Positions 47,128 to 59,273 of a stretch of 64,000 bases of DNA are shown here, in pieces (position 1 is the first letter of the stretch; each line of letters opens with the position of its first letter). The notes below the pieces were generated by a model. It made no database searches. It had not been told where the DNA came from and saw only the letters and a list, made by a program, of their open reading frames with translations. The position numbers and the translations under genes were made by a program. Source of the DNA: Dacryopinax spathularia (Eukaryota > Basidiomycota > Dacrymycetes > Dacrymycetales > Dacrymycetaceae); NCBI GenBank assembly GCA_037974965.1, contig JBBPFI010000007.1, positions 1,612,001 through 1,676,000 on the forward strand, written 5' to 3'.

Positions 47128-50100
47128 GGTGCGCGGGGCGCGAGCTGAGAGGCGCGAGTTGGGGGACGGAGCGAGGTGCGGGTGGGTGGAGGCGCGGGGC
47201 GGGGCGGTAGCGGGGTGGAAGGCGGTACGCTGCCTTGAAGGGCGAGAACCGGGTAGGTTGTTGCTGCAGAGAGGAACTCGAGGAGTCGAAGGTGCTAAAA
47301 TACCCGCCTGGTCGCGGGAAGGATTCGCGCTCCCTAAGAGTCTTCCTTCCCTATTTAGATCCTAGGCCGACCGGGCACACGCTCGAGATGAATGGGCGCG
47401 GGCGCGAGGAGAAAGTCGGATGCCGAGCTATGCTGCTGCTTGGTGCAAATTTGCGTTTGTGTAGCAACTGACAGCAAGCGGGTGTGCTGTGATGTCGAGC
47501 TGGTGGACAGCAGGGAGGGGTGAGGAGGGCTGTGCTTGGCCTTGCGCACGGGTGTTTATGGGAGGAGGAGGGGAGCGGTGCTGGTTATTCAGTCCTTGCC
47601 TTGAATACACGCTCTAGAATGGAGTCAGCGGGGCCTGGGTCGGGCGGAACATCTAGGGATGGGGAACTTACAGGGCTATTGAGTGCTCAGAAGTGGAAGA
47701 TGAGGGGATGTGGGGGGCCGGGAATGAGGTCCTCGCTCGTCTGTGCCGCGCGATTTGGGGGGGGTGTGGTTGCCCTAGATGGGATGGACGGTGAGGGTGC
47801 TGAGCTGGTGGGGTGCTGGAGTGAGCAAGAGCGAGGTGAGAGATGGGGCAGATATATGCAGCGGATGACGAGGACGTAAGGCGTTGTAAGCGGGAGCACA
47901 GAAGGTCGGGGCAGCGGGGCAACGGGGGGGGGGGGGGGAGAGAGAGAGGGGGGGGAAGGCCGGGCGGGAATGCGCTGAGCTGTGGCAGAAAAGAAGCGGC
48001 CGACTGTGAGCAGCACATATGGACGGACGGACGAGGCGGGCAGGTGAAGGGAGGCCAAAGGTGGATCACGCTGCGCCTCAGAAGCGTTTGGGCCCATGTG
48101 CTCTCGCTGTCTGGCCATTCACGGCTCTATGTATCCTCGCCTTTACGTGCGTGCTTGGCTATAATCGACGCGGCAGACGCGGGAAGATGGATCGTACCGA
48201 AATGGGCTGATGACGCGCACACCCGCGAGAGCAGCATCGTATCGCGCGGCAGTCCGCGCGCGTCCTTCTCCCTTAATTTCCCTCCCCCTTTCCCCCAGAT
48301 ACGCCTTCTCGATGCACCGTATCAGCTACTGTACGACTTGACGGATGCGGAAAATAAGATGACAGCACCGCCCTCCCTTTACCCGGTATACAACAACCAC
48401 GCCCAGCGGTTTTGCAGCGTCCTGTGAACGACGGGACCGCCCAAGCGCGACTTCTGTTTCTGTGGCGCACCCCGGGGGCCACACATTACCCCTCCAAGCT
48501 CTCAACCCTCCGCCCGCGTACGTGGGTGGGTGGATTTATTTCCATTGATCCCGCCCAAACGGAAGGCAGCCACATCCACTTCCATCCATAATCAATAATA
48601 GGCGCCAACCAGGCCAAGGAAAGAGGGGGAGAAACAAACAGCTCGCTTCTCCAGCAGCCAACGTTTGTCCCAAATCGGCTGATATTCACCTGCCCCCCCA
48701 CCCAGCAGGAACTGGCCAGCCGAACCACTCCTGGCCAGACTCCCGGCTGGCCAGTTTTGGGCCGATGCGCGATGTGTTGTGCTTGGATCAGGAGCGTAAG
48801 ACGTCGGCATGACGTCGTCCCCCGCGTCTGGTCTGTTAGGGGGTGTGCATTCCGGGAGGTTCGGATCGGGCCTAACGAGTCTCGCTGTTGGAGCTCCGGA
48901 TCCTTTGACAGCAGTAGTCAAGGTTGTCTGTTGGGACTAGACTGGGGTGACTCGCCCTCCGCTGCCTTTCAAGCAAGTTTGGCTAACGGGTACACGATTG
49001 CTCCGGCTTCAATTCTCGAGTAAAAGGCGGTATCCCGCTGCTTGAGATGCGTTAATTTAGCCAACGGGCGGGCTTCGGCGATAAACCCGATCGCGCAATC
49101 CTCAATCCTCAATCATTTCGGCCTCAATATCCCCTGCCGCCCAAAACTTCCGCGTTCACCTGACCGCCATCCACCAGCAGCGGCGATCCAACAGGCCCGG
49201 GGGGTTATTAGTAGAGGGGATGTGGCACACCTTATGCAGTACCGAATTGAGGGGATAAACCATACGCGGAAAAAGCTTACTCTTTAGCGTTTACTCCGAA
49301 CCTAGAGCCGAGAGCCGGAGATATCCGCGTGAAGAAGACGAGCTGTTGGTCTTAACTGCCGCAGAGGCCGGCAATCACTCTTTCTCGCAGAGCGGGTTGA
49401 GCGACCCGAGAATAATGACCAGGTATAGGGATACGTATCTTCGGCCTGGTGTAGTACAGTCAGTACAAGGGAGGGTTGTGGAGCTGCCGAGGCGCCAATT
49501 CTCCCGGTTCTGCCCCTTCACTTCAACGTTACTGTATTTCCGGCTTCCGCCCGCTGGGCTTGCTGCGCGGACTCTTGCAAGAGATGTTCCGACCGTACGT
49601 GCGGCGAGTCCCGCCCGAACAAGCCAATAATAGGAGGAAGATCCAATGCTCGGATTAGGAAGAGAAGGAGGAGGGGGGACAAACATCGGGCAGGTTGGGT
49701 GGGGCCGACCGTTGGCCTGGACCTCCCGCCCCACTTGCATCATGTTGTTGGGCCGGTAGATCCGCCTGATCGTTGCATCAGTTGGTTCGGGTTTTGGCTG
49801 ATCCCTATCTCTCCGTTCATCATTATGATGTTTACCCTCTCGAGCAAGAAAGGATGGTCTGATCGATATGGTGCGATCGTACGCTTTGACCGGGAAGTGT
49901 ACGGGCCCGATCACGATTCATCTGGAGAGGGATATCTCCTGATCGCTCAGGCAAGCTTAAGGTCTCCGGCGCTCTTGGCCCTTGGGTTCGTTTCGGTTCT
50001 CCGCGTCCTTTACTTCTCCGGCCGGGCATGAGGAGGCTTTGTCCTCGGCGGTGGTGGTGTGGTTGAAAAAGGAGATGGTAGGATGCGGATGCTCTTAGAC

Positions 50101-50470
50101 GATCGGGCGCTGATTGCACGACGAGCAGTGGCATGCTTTATGGGTATATCCGCGGTCCCGAGACTTTTCTTTTCAGCTCTGTTGGGATCCAACCCCAGCA
50201 GACGTAAGGAGACCGTTCATTCAGAAGTAGACGTCCAAGACACCTCATTTCCATATTCAGCAATCGTGACAACGCATGACGTTTCGTTGATATCATTCAT
50301 TCGTCCCTTGACGCCCCCGAAAACCCTTAGTGACCCTTAGAAACCCTGAATACCCTGAAGCTACCTCGCTGCCGTCTCGGTGTATCTTCCCTGCGCTTGC
50401 TTCCCAGCCCTACGGGAACCATATTCTGCCAAACGCCCACAGATTGAGACAAATCGAGAGGCTGAGAGGG
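47128..50470. other. Long gene-free stretch with purine/pyrimidine bias
   Basis: About 3.3 kb with no supported exon. From 46,950 to 48,060 the plus strand is G-rich; from there to 49,000 composition is mixed. Many long frames appear only because GC-rich skewed DNA has few stops. It may contain promoters of its flanking genes. Confidence 0.4.
47924..47955. repeat. Poly-G tract and GA repeat
   Basis: A run of about 15 G, then about five AG units, then about eight G. The run could form a quadruplex. It is also a likely place for sequencing error in run length. Confidence 0.8.
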
Positions 50471-53400
50471 TCAGAAGATGTTGTAGTTTCTCCCGAGCGG
50501 CAAGAGCCTCGCTGGCGGTACTTCGGCCAGCACGCCATCCGCGTGCACGGCGTACGTTTCGGGATCGACGCGCATCCGCGGCGTGGCGCTGTTATGCTTC
50601 ATATCCTTCTTGGTAACGTTCCGGCAGTTCTTGACGGCGGCGAACTGCTTTGAGAGGCCGTAGGAGGCGATGATCCCTGTGTGGCGCCCGGGGCCGTCAG
50701 CGGTCCTTGATAGGAAGACAGGGAGGAGAACACCCACCAGACTCGATTGATACGGCTGAGACGAAGGAGACGCTGTTCAGGGCTGCTGCGGCCGGGTATG
50801 CACCCCACATCGGGCGGGACATGAACGGCTGGACGGTCGGAATGCTAGCGTTCGCGTCGCCCATCTACCCCGAGTCAGCCCACAACGCATGGCGGGCCGT
50901 AGCAGACTGACCTGAGCCCAGGCAATTACACCAGATTTCAGCACCATCTCTGGTTTTGTTCCGAAGTTCTCTGGCTTCCACAGGACCAGGTCGGCCAGGG
51001 TGCCGACGGCGACTTGCCCAACTAGATGACTCATGCCGTGCGTGATTGCCCTGCAAACCGTTAGTCTCGTTTCGTGCTGTTCTGCCGTAAAGCAGCTCAC
51101 GGATTAATGGTATACTTGGCAATGTATCGCTTCACGCGCATGTTGTCCTTCTGCTCGCTATCCCCCTCGCTCACCAACGGCCCACGGACCTCCTTCATCT
51201 TCGCCGCGGTGCGCCACGTCCTGCTCACAACCTCGCCAACCCGGCCCATGGCCTGAGAATCCGAGCTGATCATCGATATGGCGCCAATGTCGTGCAGGAC
51301 GTCCTCGGCCGCTACGGTCTCCGCGCGAATCCGGGACTCGGCGAAGGCGAGGTCTTCAGGGATCGACTTGTCTAGGTGGTGACATACCTATGCATACAGC
51401 GTCAGGGAGGGGATTCATCGGGCTTCTACTGCAGCCGCTCAGGCTTACCATTAACATCTAGCGCAAAGAAGAAGTACGGTCAGGGTCTTTCAGAGGTTCT
51501 GAGTCGGGCCCGGGACTCACATCCAGATGCTCGTCCAGGGTGTTGGTCGCATATGGCCGTGTCGGGTTGGTCGAAGAAGGGAGAACGTTCTCCTGCTCGC
51601 AAACGACAATGATATCCGGTGCATGCCCGCCGCCTGTCGATTCATGTTCAGGTTAAGGGTCCCAAGTGCACAAGAAGACTTACCGGCGCCCTCGGTGTGG
51701 TACGTGTGAATAGTACGATTCCCGAATGCGGCGATCGTACTTTCCACGAAGCCGGACTCGTTCAGGGTATCGGTGTGAATGTTGACCTGTCACGAGTATT
51801 CGTTCGGCCTTTTTCCCGGAAAACATCCGTGGAACCCTACCTGGACATCGTACTTGTCCCCTACATCAAGACAGTTGATAATACTGGAAGGTGTCGAGCC
51901 CCAATCCTGGCAACAGGAGAATCAGCGGCCACGCTAGATGGAGTAAGGTCTGCGACGCACCTCGTGCAGCTTCAAGCCGGCCGCGCCAGCTCTCACGACG
52001 TCCTCTAGCGCCTCCGGGCCCGAGTCGTTTCCTTTCCCTGTGAAGGCGTAGTTCATCGGGATCGTATCGGTCGCGGCTAGCATAGTGCGCATGTAGAAGG
52101 GCGAAGGTGTGCATGTTGTGGCGTTCGTGCCCGCACTTGGACCCGTCCCACCGCCGATATGCGTCGTAACGCCGCTCGCGATTGCCTGAAGAACAGCTCA
52201 GAAGGATCACGCAGCCGGTAGGTCAAGGGTAGTCACCTCGGTCCACTGCTGTGGACAGATGTAGTGCACATGCGCGTCAACCGCACCGGCCGTGACGATC
52301 AGCTTCTCGCCCGCGATCACCTCGGTGCTCGCGCCAACAATGAGGTTCGGGTGCACGCCCTCCATCACATCCGGGTTGCCAGCCTTGCCGATACCGGTGA
52401 TCTTCCCGTCTTTCACTCCGATGTCGGCTTTATAGATACCGCTCCAGTCGATGATCAGGGCGTTCGTGATCAACAGGTCCAGCGCGAGGGCAGAATGTCG
52501 ACCGGTGGCTTGACCCATGCCTTCGCGAATGACCTTGCCTCCTCCGAACTTGCACTCGTCGCCGTACACGGTCTGACAAGGCATCAGCATATGATTATTG
52601 CGGCAGCTGGAAGCACGCACATAATCCTTCTCCACCTCAACCCACAAGCCCGTATCTCCCAGCCTGACGCGATCCCCCACAGTAGGCCCAAACATACCCG
52701 CATACATCTCCCTGGTTATCTCCCTCTCCTCCATCCCAATCCACGCCCCGGGTTCCGGAACATGCGCAAACCCTCTCTGAATCAACCCCCTCACGAGCTC
52801 CTCCGTCCTCCCCAAGTCGAACTTGCCCGTCGCGAGCCTATTCCCGCCACTGATGACCTGGTTGCCCGCGATAGGGACGAGCGTGACGGTCTTCATGTCC
52901 CCCGGCTCGAAGCGTACTGCCGTTCCAGCTGGGATATCAAGTCGCTTCCCGTATGCTTTTCCGCGGTCGAACGAGAGCTGCGGGTTCGTCTCGATAAAAT
53001 GATAGTGACTCCCTACTTGGATCGGGCGATCGCCGTTGTTCGTCACCCTCAACTTGGTCCGCTCGCGGCCTTTGTTGATCAAGATGGGCTCTTTTCGGAC
53101 TATTACGGCTCCTGGGGCAGAACGGCGCGAGTAGGCTTCATGTGGATCAAGGTGGAATTTGTCGTTCGACGGTATAGGCAGGAAAGAGCCGTACAGCGCT
53201 GTTTCCAAGTTCCCATCATCCGTACAGATCGGATCATGCACCGTGACCAGGAACACTCTGCCAGACCCGTCAATTTCACGCATATATGCCTCTCGCCAGT
53301 GAGGACAGGCGCTCACCCATCAGGAAACGTGCCCTCAACCTGGATCTCATGGACCAAACTAGGCACAGCGGGGAGGACATGTCTCCTCCCGAGCATCTCC

Positions 53401-53634
53401 TTCCCCTTCTGCATCAGCTCTGCGACGGAATACGTTCCATCCCTAATGAGCTCCTGAAGCTGAGAAGCGATGAGGGCAGTCGCTTCGGACTGGTTTAGCT
53501 TCAGGCCGCGGGCGAGTCGTTTCTGCGCTAGGGAGCCGAGCTGCCTGTTGATCAGTATCTCTGAGTTTCCGTGATTGGGTAGAGCGTACGAGATGTAGGG
53601 TGAGCTTGGCCTCTTCCCTAGGTAGGATCCGCAT
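50471..53634 (-). CDS. Urease, single-chain fungal form
   Basis: The spliced product starts [15 protein letters not shown] and continues [19 protein letters not shown], the gamma-like part. The beta-like part has [17 protein letters not shown], and the alpha-like catalytic part has [34 protein letters not shown] with the Lys that is carbamylated to bridge two nickels, HTEGAGGGHAPD, and MVCHHLD with the flap His. All nickel ligands I can locate are present, so active urease is expected; it hydrolyses urea to ammonia and carbamate in the cytosol and needs accessory UreD/F/G proteins, none of which is in the window. Roughly ten introns of about 50 nt. It lies 4 kb from cyanase, another ammonia-releasing enzyme. 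A long plus-strand frame over 52.2-53.5 kb is its shadow. Confidence 0.96.
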
Positions 53635-54486
53635 CTTCTTCAGCTGTAGATCGTGGTGAGCGCAAGTTCAGTGACCGGTCCCTCGACGACCGGGGACTCG
53701 AGGCCGATAAGCCCAAAGCCTGACACTTTGCGGGGAAGAACCCTATGCGCCAACGATAATTATCCGGTTATCTCGGAAGCGAGGACAAATCACGAGGGGC
53801 GAGGAACGAAGTCATGCGAAGCTACAGTACTGTACTCGTAGTGAGGAGAAATAAAGATGATTGGAATTATAAACAGCTGGAGAAAGACACTCGATCTACT
53901 CCAAACTAAAGAATGTACCGACCCCTTAGTCTCCCCAACCCCTCACACTCCCAGGGCAGAAAGTTTGTTCAGAGTCGTCAACCCACAGTTTCGTCACTAT
54001 AGGACAACTTGAAACGTATCAACCACTACATGGTCACTCGCCCACTACGAGGGAGAGCGCCTGGCTCGCTCCTCCCCCATATCCTGCTCTGGAGTCTGGG
54101 AACTTGCGCGAGCTCCTTGGACGAGAGAGGAGGGGGGAGGAGGGCCGCCGGTTTGGGGGTGGACCGGCTGTGGTCTTCGTGTTTGTGTCCGGATTTGACA
54201 ATGTGCAAGGAGGAGACGCTCGAGCAGGCAGGCAGGCCTGGGGTGCTTCGAGATTTCGCAGCTTTTGGCATATCCTTTCAACCCGCAGGGACGGGTTCGA
54301 CCGCGGATGCCGACCAGTCCATGGAGAGAACCGCCGTAGGAAGCTGGCGAGATCAACCCAGACCGGCAAAAGAGCAGTGTATACCTTCAATTATATCGTC
54401 CATATTCATATTCCTACACTCTCTCGTCTCCCCCTCCCCCCCTCCCCCCCGCTCTCCCCCACTAAACATCCGGACCAAGCGAGCGC
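53635..54486. other. Intergenic stretch upstream of urease
   Basis: About 850 nt between the urease start and the BolA stop; both genes are on the minus strand. No gene is supported. It should hold the urease promoter; no nitrogen-regulator site was assigned with confidence. Confidence 0.4.
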
Positions 54487-55059
54487 TCAAGCCGCCGGAG
54501 CCTGCACCTCCACCTGCCCCTCAAGCCTCTCCATCTCCTCCGGCGTCCTAGTCGTCAACGAGAGCGCATGCAAGCCCGCTTGCAACTCCTCCGCAAGGGC
54601 GGCATAAACCATCCTATGCCTAGCCATGGTGCTCTGCCCTTTCATCAGCTACCCAGTTCGACCCCTCAGCTAGGGAAGGGCGTACCTTTCCTTTGAACTC
54701 AGGAGAGACGATTTGGACCGCAAAGTCTGAGACGACCATATCAGCCAGGCTGCAGGAGAGAGGGGAAGAGGAAGAGGAGGGGACATACGTGTCTCCCCGT
54801 CACCCCCGCCTATAGCCCGCATAGGCGCATGATGTCTATGTTTCCACGAATCGTTCTGCACCTCCAGCACAGTCGGCTTCAATAGGGCCGTCAACTATCC
54901 AAGTCCAAGCGTCAGCCAAGCCGGGATGCGAAGAGCGAGCGTGGGAAAGAGGCGGACCTTGGAGCGGATGGCTTGTTCTACTGGGCCGGGTTGGGCTTGG
55001 GACGAGGCAGTGGCCATTGTTCGCTGGAGAAGGGGGAGTCGGACGAGGCGGGTGAACAT
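54487..55059 (-). CDS. BolA-family protein, probably mitochondrial
   Basis: Exons join as MFTRLVRLPLLQRTMATASSQ to RSK, LTALLKPTVLEVQNDSWKHRHHAP to GET, HFAVQIVSPEFKGK, and GQSTMARHRMVYAALAEELQAG to the stop. The middle is a clear BolA domain: DSWKHRHHAPM, GETHF, then the helix-turn RHRMVYAALAEEL. The first 13 residues are basic and hydrophobic without acids, like a mitochondrial presequence. BolA proteins work with monothiol glutaredoxins in iron-sulphur cluster handling; which of Bol1, Bol2 or Bol3 this is cannot be told, but the presequence argues for Bol1 or Bol3. The second intron has two possible acceptors; the one giving GETHF fits the family. It is divergent from LAS1. Confidence 0.88.
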
Positions 55060-55630
55060 GACCGTTTTGGTCAGGGTCGCGAGTGAACGGTTTGGACGTG
55101 CTCAGGTTCATGTAGGACAGCTCGGAGTCCAGTCCAAATCTCAATGCAGCTATTGCATTCATTGTTCAAGCAAGGCAGAGTCAGAAGTAGTGATACAAGT
55201 TAAAGCTGGAATAGTTTGTGCAAAACGCCGCCTGTCCTTTCCCCTTAGAACATCAAAGGGGGAGGATCAAGCCCACTTCCACTTCCAATCCGTCAATCTC
55301 CCACGTCAAACCACCCCAAACCGTCATCCAGCCCAACAAAGGCGTCCAGAACGGGGAAAGACCTCCCTGCAGCTTTCCACTCCCGGCGGCTTGGGCTTTG
55401 GGAAGGGGGTGCGGGGAGTTGCGCGGTTTTTGGGAAAGGGGAGGGGGCAGGGGAGTAGGGGTTTTATAGGATTTCTGGATCCGTGATTTTTTGGGGAATG
55501 CGCGAAATTCGAGCAGGCTTGCTTGCTTGTACCCTGCGCATTGTCCGCAATCTGCTTGACGGATATTTGTTTTCTTGACGGATATCTACTTGCTATTCTA
55601 TCTATTACTTAGAGCTCTAAGCTTTGCGAC
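55060..55630. promoter_or_regulatory. Divergent promoter between BolA and LAS1
   Basis: 571 nt between opposite start codons. No further gene is seen. Confidence 0.4.
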
Positions 55631-57203
55631 ATGCAAATCCCCCGCCGAGTCCCCTGGGCGTCGCTGGCCGAACTGGAGCAACTGTGCGAATGGATCTACT
55701 CACCCGATAGCACACCCAAAGACCGCGAACGCGCTCTGCACCGCGTACGCACCTCCTCCCCTCCCAGTCTCTCACCTATCTAACCTACGAGCAGCTCTCA
55801 GCATGGGCGGCCATCACAACCCTGCCCACTTCACTCGCGTCGACTCTCTCGCTCCTCACTGCCCTCTCTATTGACACTCCCTCTCCCTCCACCACATCTC
55901 CCACCGCTCCCAGCAGCTCGCTCCTCCCCTCGCTCGCCCTCAGACAAACCTACGCCCTCTCCCTAATCCGCCTCGTCAACTCCCTCGTCGACCCCCTCCA
56001 ACAAGGCATGTACGCCCGTCCCATAGCGCACATCGCCCGCCAGCTCGGTATCCCAGGCTGGTGGGTCGAGCTGCGCCACATGGGCACGCATGACGAGCTC
56101 CCTGGGCTGGCAGTGCTGAGGGAAGCAGCGAGGGAGGCGCTGGATTGGCTGTATGCGCATTATTTTCTGCCGACTTTGCATTCTTCGGCGGGGGTGCCGT
56201 TGGCGCAGGCTGCGGAGGTGGCGCAGTATCCCAGCGCGCAGCCGTTGTTGAAAGCGTACAAGAACTTAGCAAAAGCGATCACGCGCGATGCATCCCTCGC
56301 CTCGCGCTCAAGGCTAGAGATGGACCGGCTCCTGCGCAGCTGGGAACGCTGGGTGTCCGAAGTCCGCGTGGCGATCAGCAGCGCCTACGCCTCAAGCGGC
56401 GGGGCAGCGGACGGGGAAGAGATTGAGCGAGCCGCGCTGGAAGTGGTGAGCGAGGCGCTGGTCGAGAAGGGCGGGTTGGTGCCTCTTTCCCGGAGGTGCG
56501 TCTTCCCCCATTTTTATTTGTTAAGCGAGGAGGGTACTGATGAGAGTAGGAAAAGAGCGACGATGAAAGACCCTTCTCTCCCTCCAGAGCTGGGGGCGCT
56601 CTGGTCAAGGCTGCTCAACGCCCTTCGAGCCAATCACCCGCTTTTCGCTAGCGTGCTCTACCAAACGCTGCTCTCCCACTTGTCTGGGCAGCCAGAAGGT
56701 GGGGTGGACAGTACAGCCGATGCGACGCTCCTCGCTTGGTCCCACTGGCTAGTCCAAGAATGGGCAGACCAACTAGGAGGAAAGGAAGAAGCTCTCAGCG
56801 CGGCGTGCGTAATGCTGGGCGAGACGGAAGAAGGGCGCCGAGGTCCTCTGAGCACACTGGTTCGGTTATTGGCAGAGGGGGATGAAGAGCTTGAGGGGAA
56901 GGTCGAGGCTCTTTTGAGTGTGGTGGGAGGGGGACGACTTTCAGTACGTGCTTCTTACTCTCTCCCCTAAGTGGTGAAGCTTACGGCTAGCAGGGATGGG
57001 CCGAATCGGACCTAACAACGATGGAGGAAAGACTACAGCAACTCGAGGCGGCGCTCAAGCCTCTTCCCTCGTCTACTGGGATGGCAGCGGTGGCAGCAGA
57101 GGACGCGGAGATGCTGCCCGTGGAGGAGGAGGAAGTGCCAGGCTGGCGAAGACTAGGAGCGCAAGAATGGACCGAGTGTCCTATCGGTTGGGTCGGCGCT
57201 TAG
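55631..57203 (+). CDS. LAS1: Las1-like pre-rRNA endonuclease
   Basis: The protein begins MQIPRRVPWASLAELEQLCEWIYS, the typical Las1 start. An HEPN nuclease motif is visible as RHMGTHDELP (R-H-x-x-x-H) near residue 110, preceded by IPGWWVEL. A Leu-rich helical region follows (SQPLLKAYKN and onwards). Introns occur after ALHR, after LVPLSR and after GGGRLS. The end is acidic (LPVEEEEVPGWRRLG) and closes WTECPIGWVGA. Las1 cuts ITS2 of pre-rRNA at site C2 in the nucleolus together with the kinase Grc3; Grc3 is not in this window. The first intron is taken as 48 nt (acceptor before LSAWAAITTLP); a 23-nt alternative would be too short. The family is sure; internal exon ends are good but not all counted. 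Confidence 0.9.
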
Positions 57204-57511
57204 GCGTTGCGTGTGCACACGAGGCGCCTCATGAGGCAGGCAGTGGGAGGCGGGAGCGCGTTGCGGTGTGAGATGTGTTTCTGCGCTTCACGGGGCACTT
57301 GTCAGTAACTTGGGTGGTATGTCGCGCCGGGCATTCATTGTTGGACGAGTCGTTCGCCTCGGCTGGGCTCGGCTCAGTTTCTTATACAGCCTGTAGTTCT
57401 CCGATCCTCGCTATCGGGTCTCGTCTTCGCCGAATACATTTCATTTTCATTCACATTCCCTTCTCCTCCCTCCCTTCCTTCCTCCCTCTCCCCCAGCTCC
57501 GTGACCAGCGT
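57204..57511. other. Convergent intergenic stretch
   Basis: 308 nt between LAS1 and cyanase stops. The part near 57,460-57,490 is CT-rich. No gene is seen. Confidence 0.35.
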
Positions 57512-58396
57512 CTACCAAACAGCATAAGGCAAGAACTTGCCACTACCGCCCAAGTCAGCATCCTATCCCATTCCACACCACTTCATGCCCAGGAAAGAGA
57601 GGAGGACTCACTCGAACGTCAACACGACGCGATCGCCCTTCGGGTCGGGCTTGCGGTCTACGCTTACGTGGCAGTCGATCATGGACATGATCCCGTCGCC
57701 AAAACGCTCTGCTATGACGGCCTGCGCGCGTTCGCATCATGTTTCAGTCAAACCGAACTCTGACACGTCGGAGGAGGAGGGAAGAGGAGAAGAGGAGAAG
57801 AGGAGAAGAGGAAGAGGAGGGGAGGAAGAGAGGAGGAGGAGGAGCAGAAGAGAGGAGACGAGGAGCAAAGGAGGAGGAAGAAGAAGAGGAGGAGCAGGAG
57901 CAGGAGAAGGAGAAGTCCAGACGCACCTTAATAGGATGCCCATAAACCAACACCCCCTCATAAAGCCTATAAATCACCGGATCGCTCGGCACGCCCCCTC
58001 CCATCCCCCTATACGGCCACCAGCTCTCGCCCAGCCCCTCGCTCAGCATAGACAGCGGGAGCTCGAGCGCGCTCGCGAGCGCTTCGAGGTCCGAGGCGCT
58101 GGGCTTGGCTTGGCCGTAGAAGAGGGCGGCGACGTACATCTCGGCTTTGCCGAGTGCTTCGCCGAGTTGGGCGAAGGTCAGTTCTGGGAGGGTGTGTTAG
58201 CGGGGTGTTTGGGCAGGGAGGGAGGAGGTGGGGAGGTGGGGAGGTGGGGAGGGACGCACTCTTGGCGGCTTTGGCGGCATGGAGGTGCTGCAGCACCGGG
58301 GGGAGGTTGGCGAACGGTCCGGTCAGGCTCTGCCGCCCTCTTACATTAGCCAACACCCTACTCGGATTAGAGTATGAGAGAGACCTTAGTATCCAT
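57512..58396 (-). CDS. Cyanate hydratase (cyanase)
   Basis: Exons give MDTK, then [44 protein letters not shown] onward, [26 protein letters not shown] and [10 protein letters not shown]. The N-terminal half is the helix-turn-helix-like domain. The catalytic half keeps the Arg and Glu of YRLYE and the Ser of GIMSMID, the three active-site residues of bacterial CynS. The enzyme turns cyanate and bicarbonate into ammonia and carbon dioxide, detoxifying cyanate. It works as a decamer in bacteria. Five exons; the first has four codons, and the intron before [10 protein letters not shown] is about 180 nt and almost pure pyrimidine on this strand. A TATA box lies about 100 nt upstream. The gene is 4 kb from urease, with BolA and LAS1 between. 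Confidence 0.95.
57770..57912 (+). repeat. GGA/GAA purine repeat inside a cyanase intron
   Basis: A run of GAG, AGG and GAA units covers most of the 180-nt intron. On the coding strand it is a pyrimidine tract. It creates long false frames on both strands. Confidence 0.85.
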
Positions 58397-58498
58397 CGTT
58401 GGCCAGCTGAAAGCAGTTACAGGACGTAGAGGAGGAGCAAGGGATGGGTTTGGGAGTGAGACGGTGTCGTGTCCAGCAGGTCCATACAAGGATGGATG

Positions 58499-58506
58499 TA
58501 TATATA
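58499..58506 (-). promoter_or_regulatory. TATA box of the cyanase gene
   Basis: TATATATA, flanked by GGGG on the coding strand, about 103 nt before the cyanase start codon. The position suits a core promoter. Confidence 0.55.
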
Positions 58507-59273
58507 CCCCGCCCACATGCCCGCCTGCCCAGCTCGATCCCCGATCATCATGCCCGGTGGCCTCCACAGCAAGCAGCACTAGGTTCACCGACTGCCAGCC
58601 ATACGGAGCCCGTCACATCCCCAGCAGCCAGCGAGCACGCAGTTTCTCATAGCGGTTGTTCAGGCTGGTGTTAACCCCGCGGCCTGTTGTCCGGAGAACG
58701 ATTCCCAGCCCAGCCTCTCTCTCACTCTCCGTCCTCTCTCTCCGCACAGGCAGACAATAAGCTTGGCACCACCCCTCCCATCTAGCAACCCCGCATTCAG
58801 CCAACCCGAGGATACCCGGCCCTCTCCTCACTCGATCAACCCCCTAGGGCAGGGAAGAGGGCGCATGACCGAACCGGCTTCTTCCTCAGCCCGGACTTGT
58901 GCTACCCGGAGCCGAATGAAGAGGGGGGCGATGACGCCCATCACGTGCTTCTGGCTTCTGAGAGCTTTGTGGGTTCTGTACGAGCGCGAAAGACGGTGAG
59001 AAAGTCGAGGGGAGGGAGACGCTCGGTCCCTGGCTCGTTTGATCATCGTTTGATCGTTCATCGTTGGATTGAACGCCGTGAAGGGTGCGATCGTGTTAAT
59101 CGCTCGTTCGGCGCTTGATTGAAAGGGGGTCGATACGCTCAACCTGGGGCTGCTATACTTGGTTCTCGTTCGCGGAGGACATAAGACCGTCTTAAGCTGA
59201 GTTGGTCCCCCCTCGTCGCCTTCTCGCCCACCCTCTCGACCTCCCTCGGTAAATCAAGGTTGGAAGAGCCACA
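58507..59273. other. Divergent stretch between cyanase and TSC13
   Basis: No supported gene. It holds upstream regions of both genes. Confidence 0.35.

Noticed and set aside
52264-53457. 397-codon plus-strand frame
   Set aside because: Exact antisense shadow of the urease exons.
57739-58139. Low-complexity frames rich in Arg/Glu or Ser/Leu
   Set aside because: They come from the GGA purine repeat in a cyanase intron.
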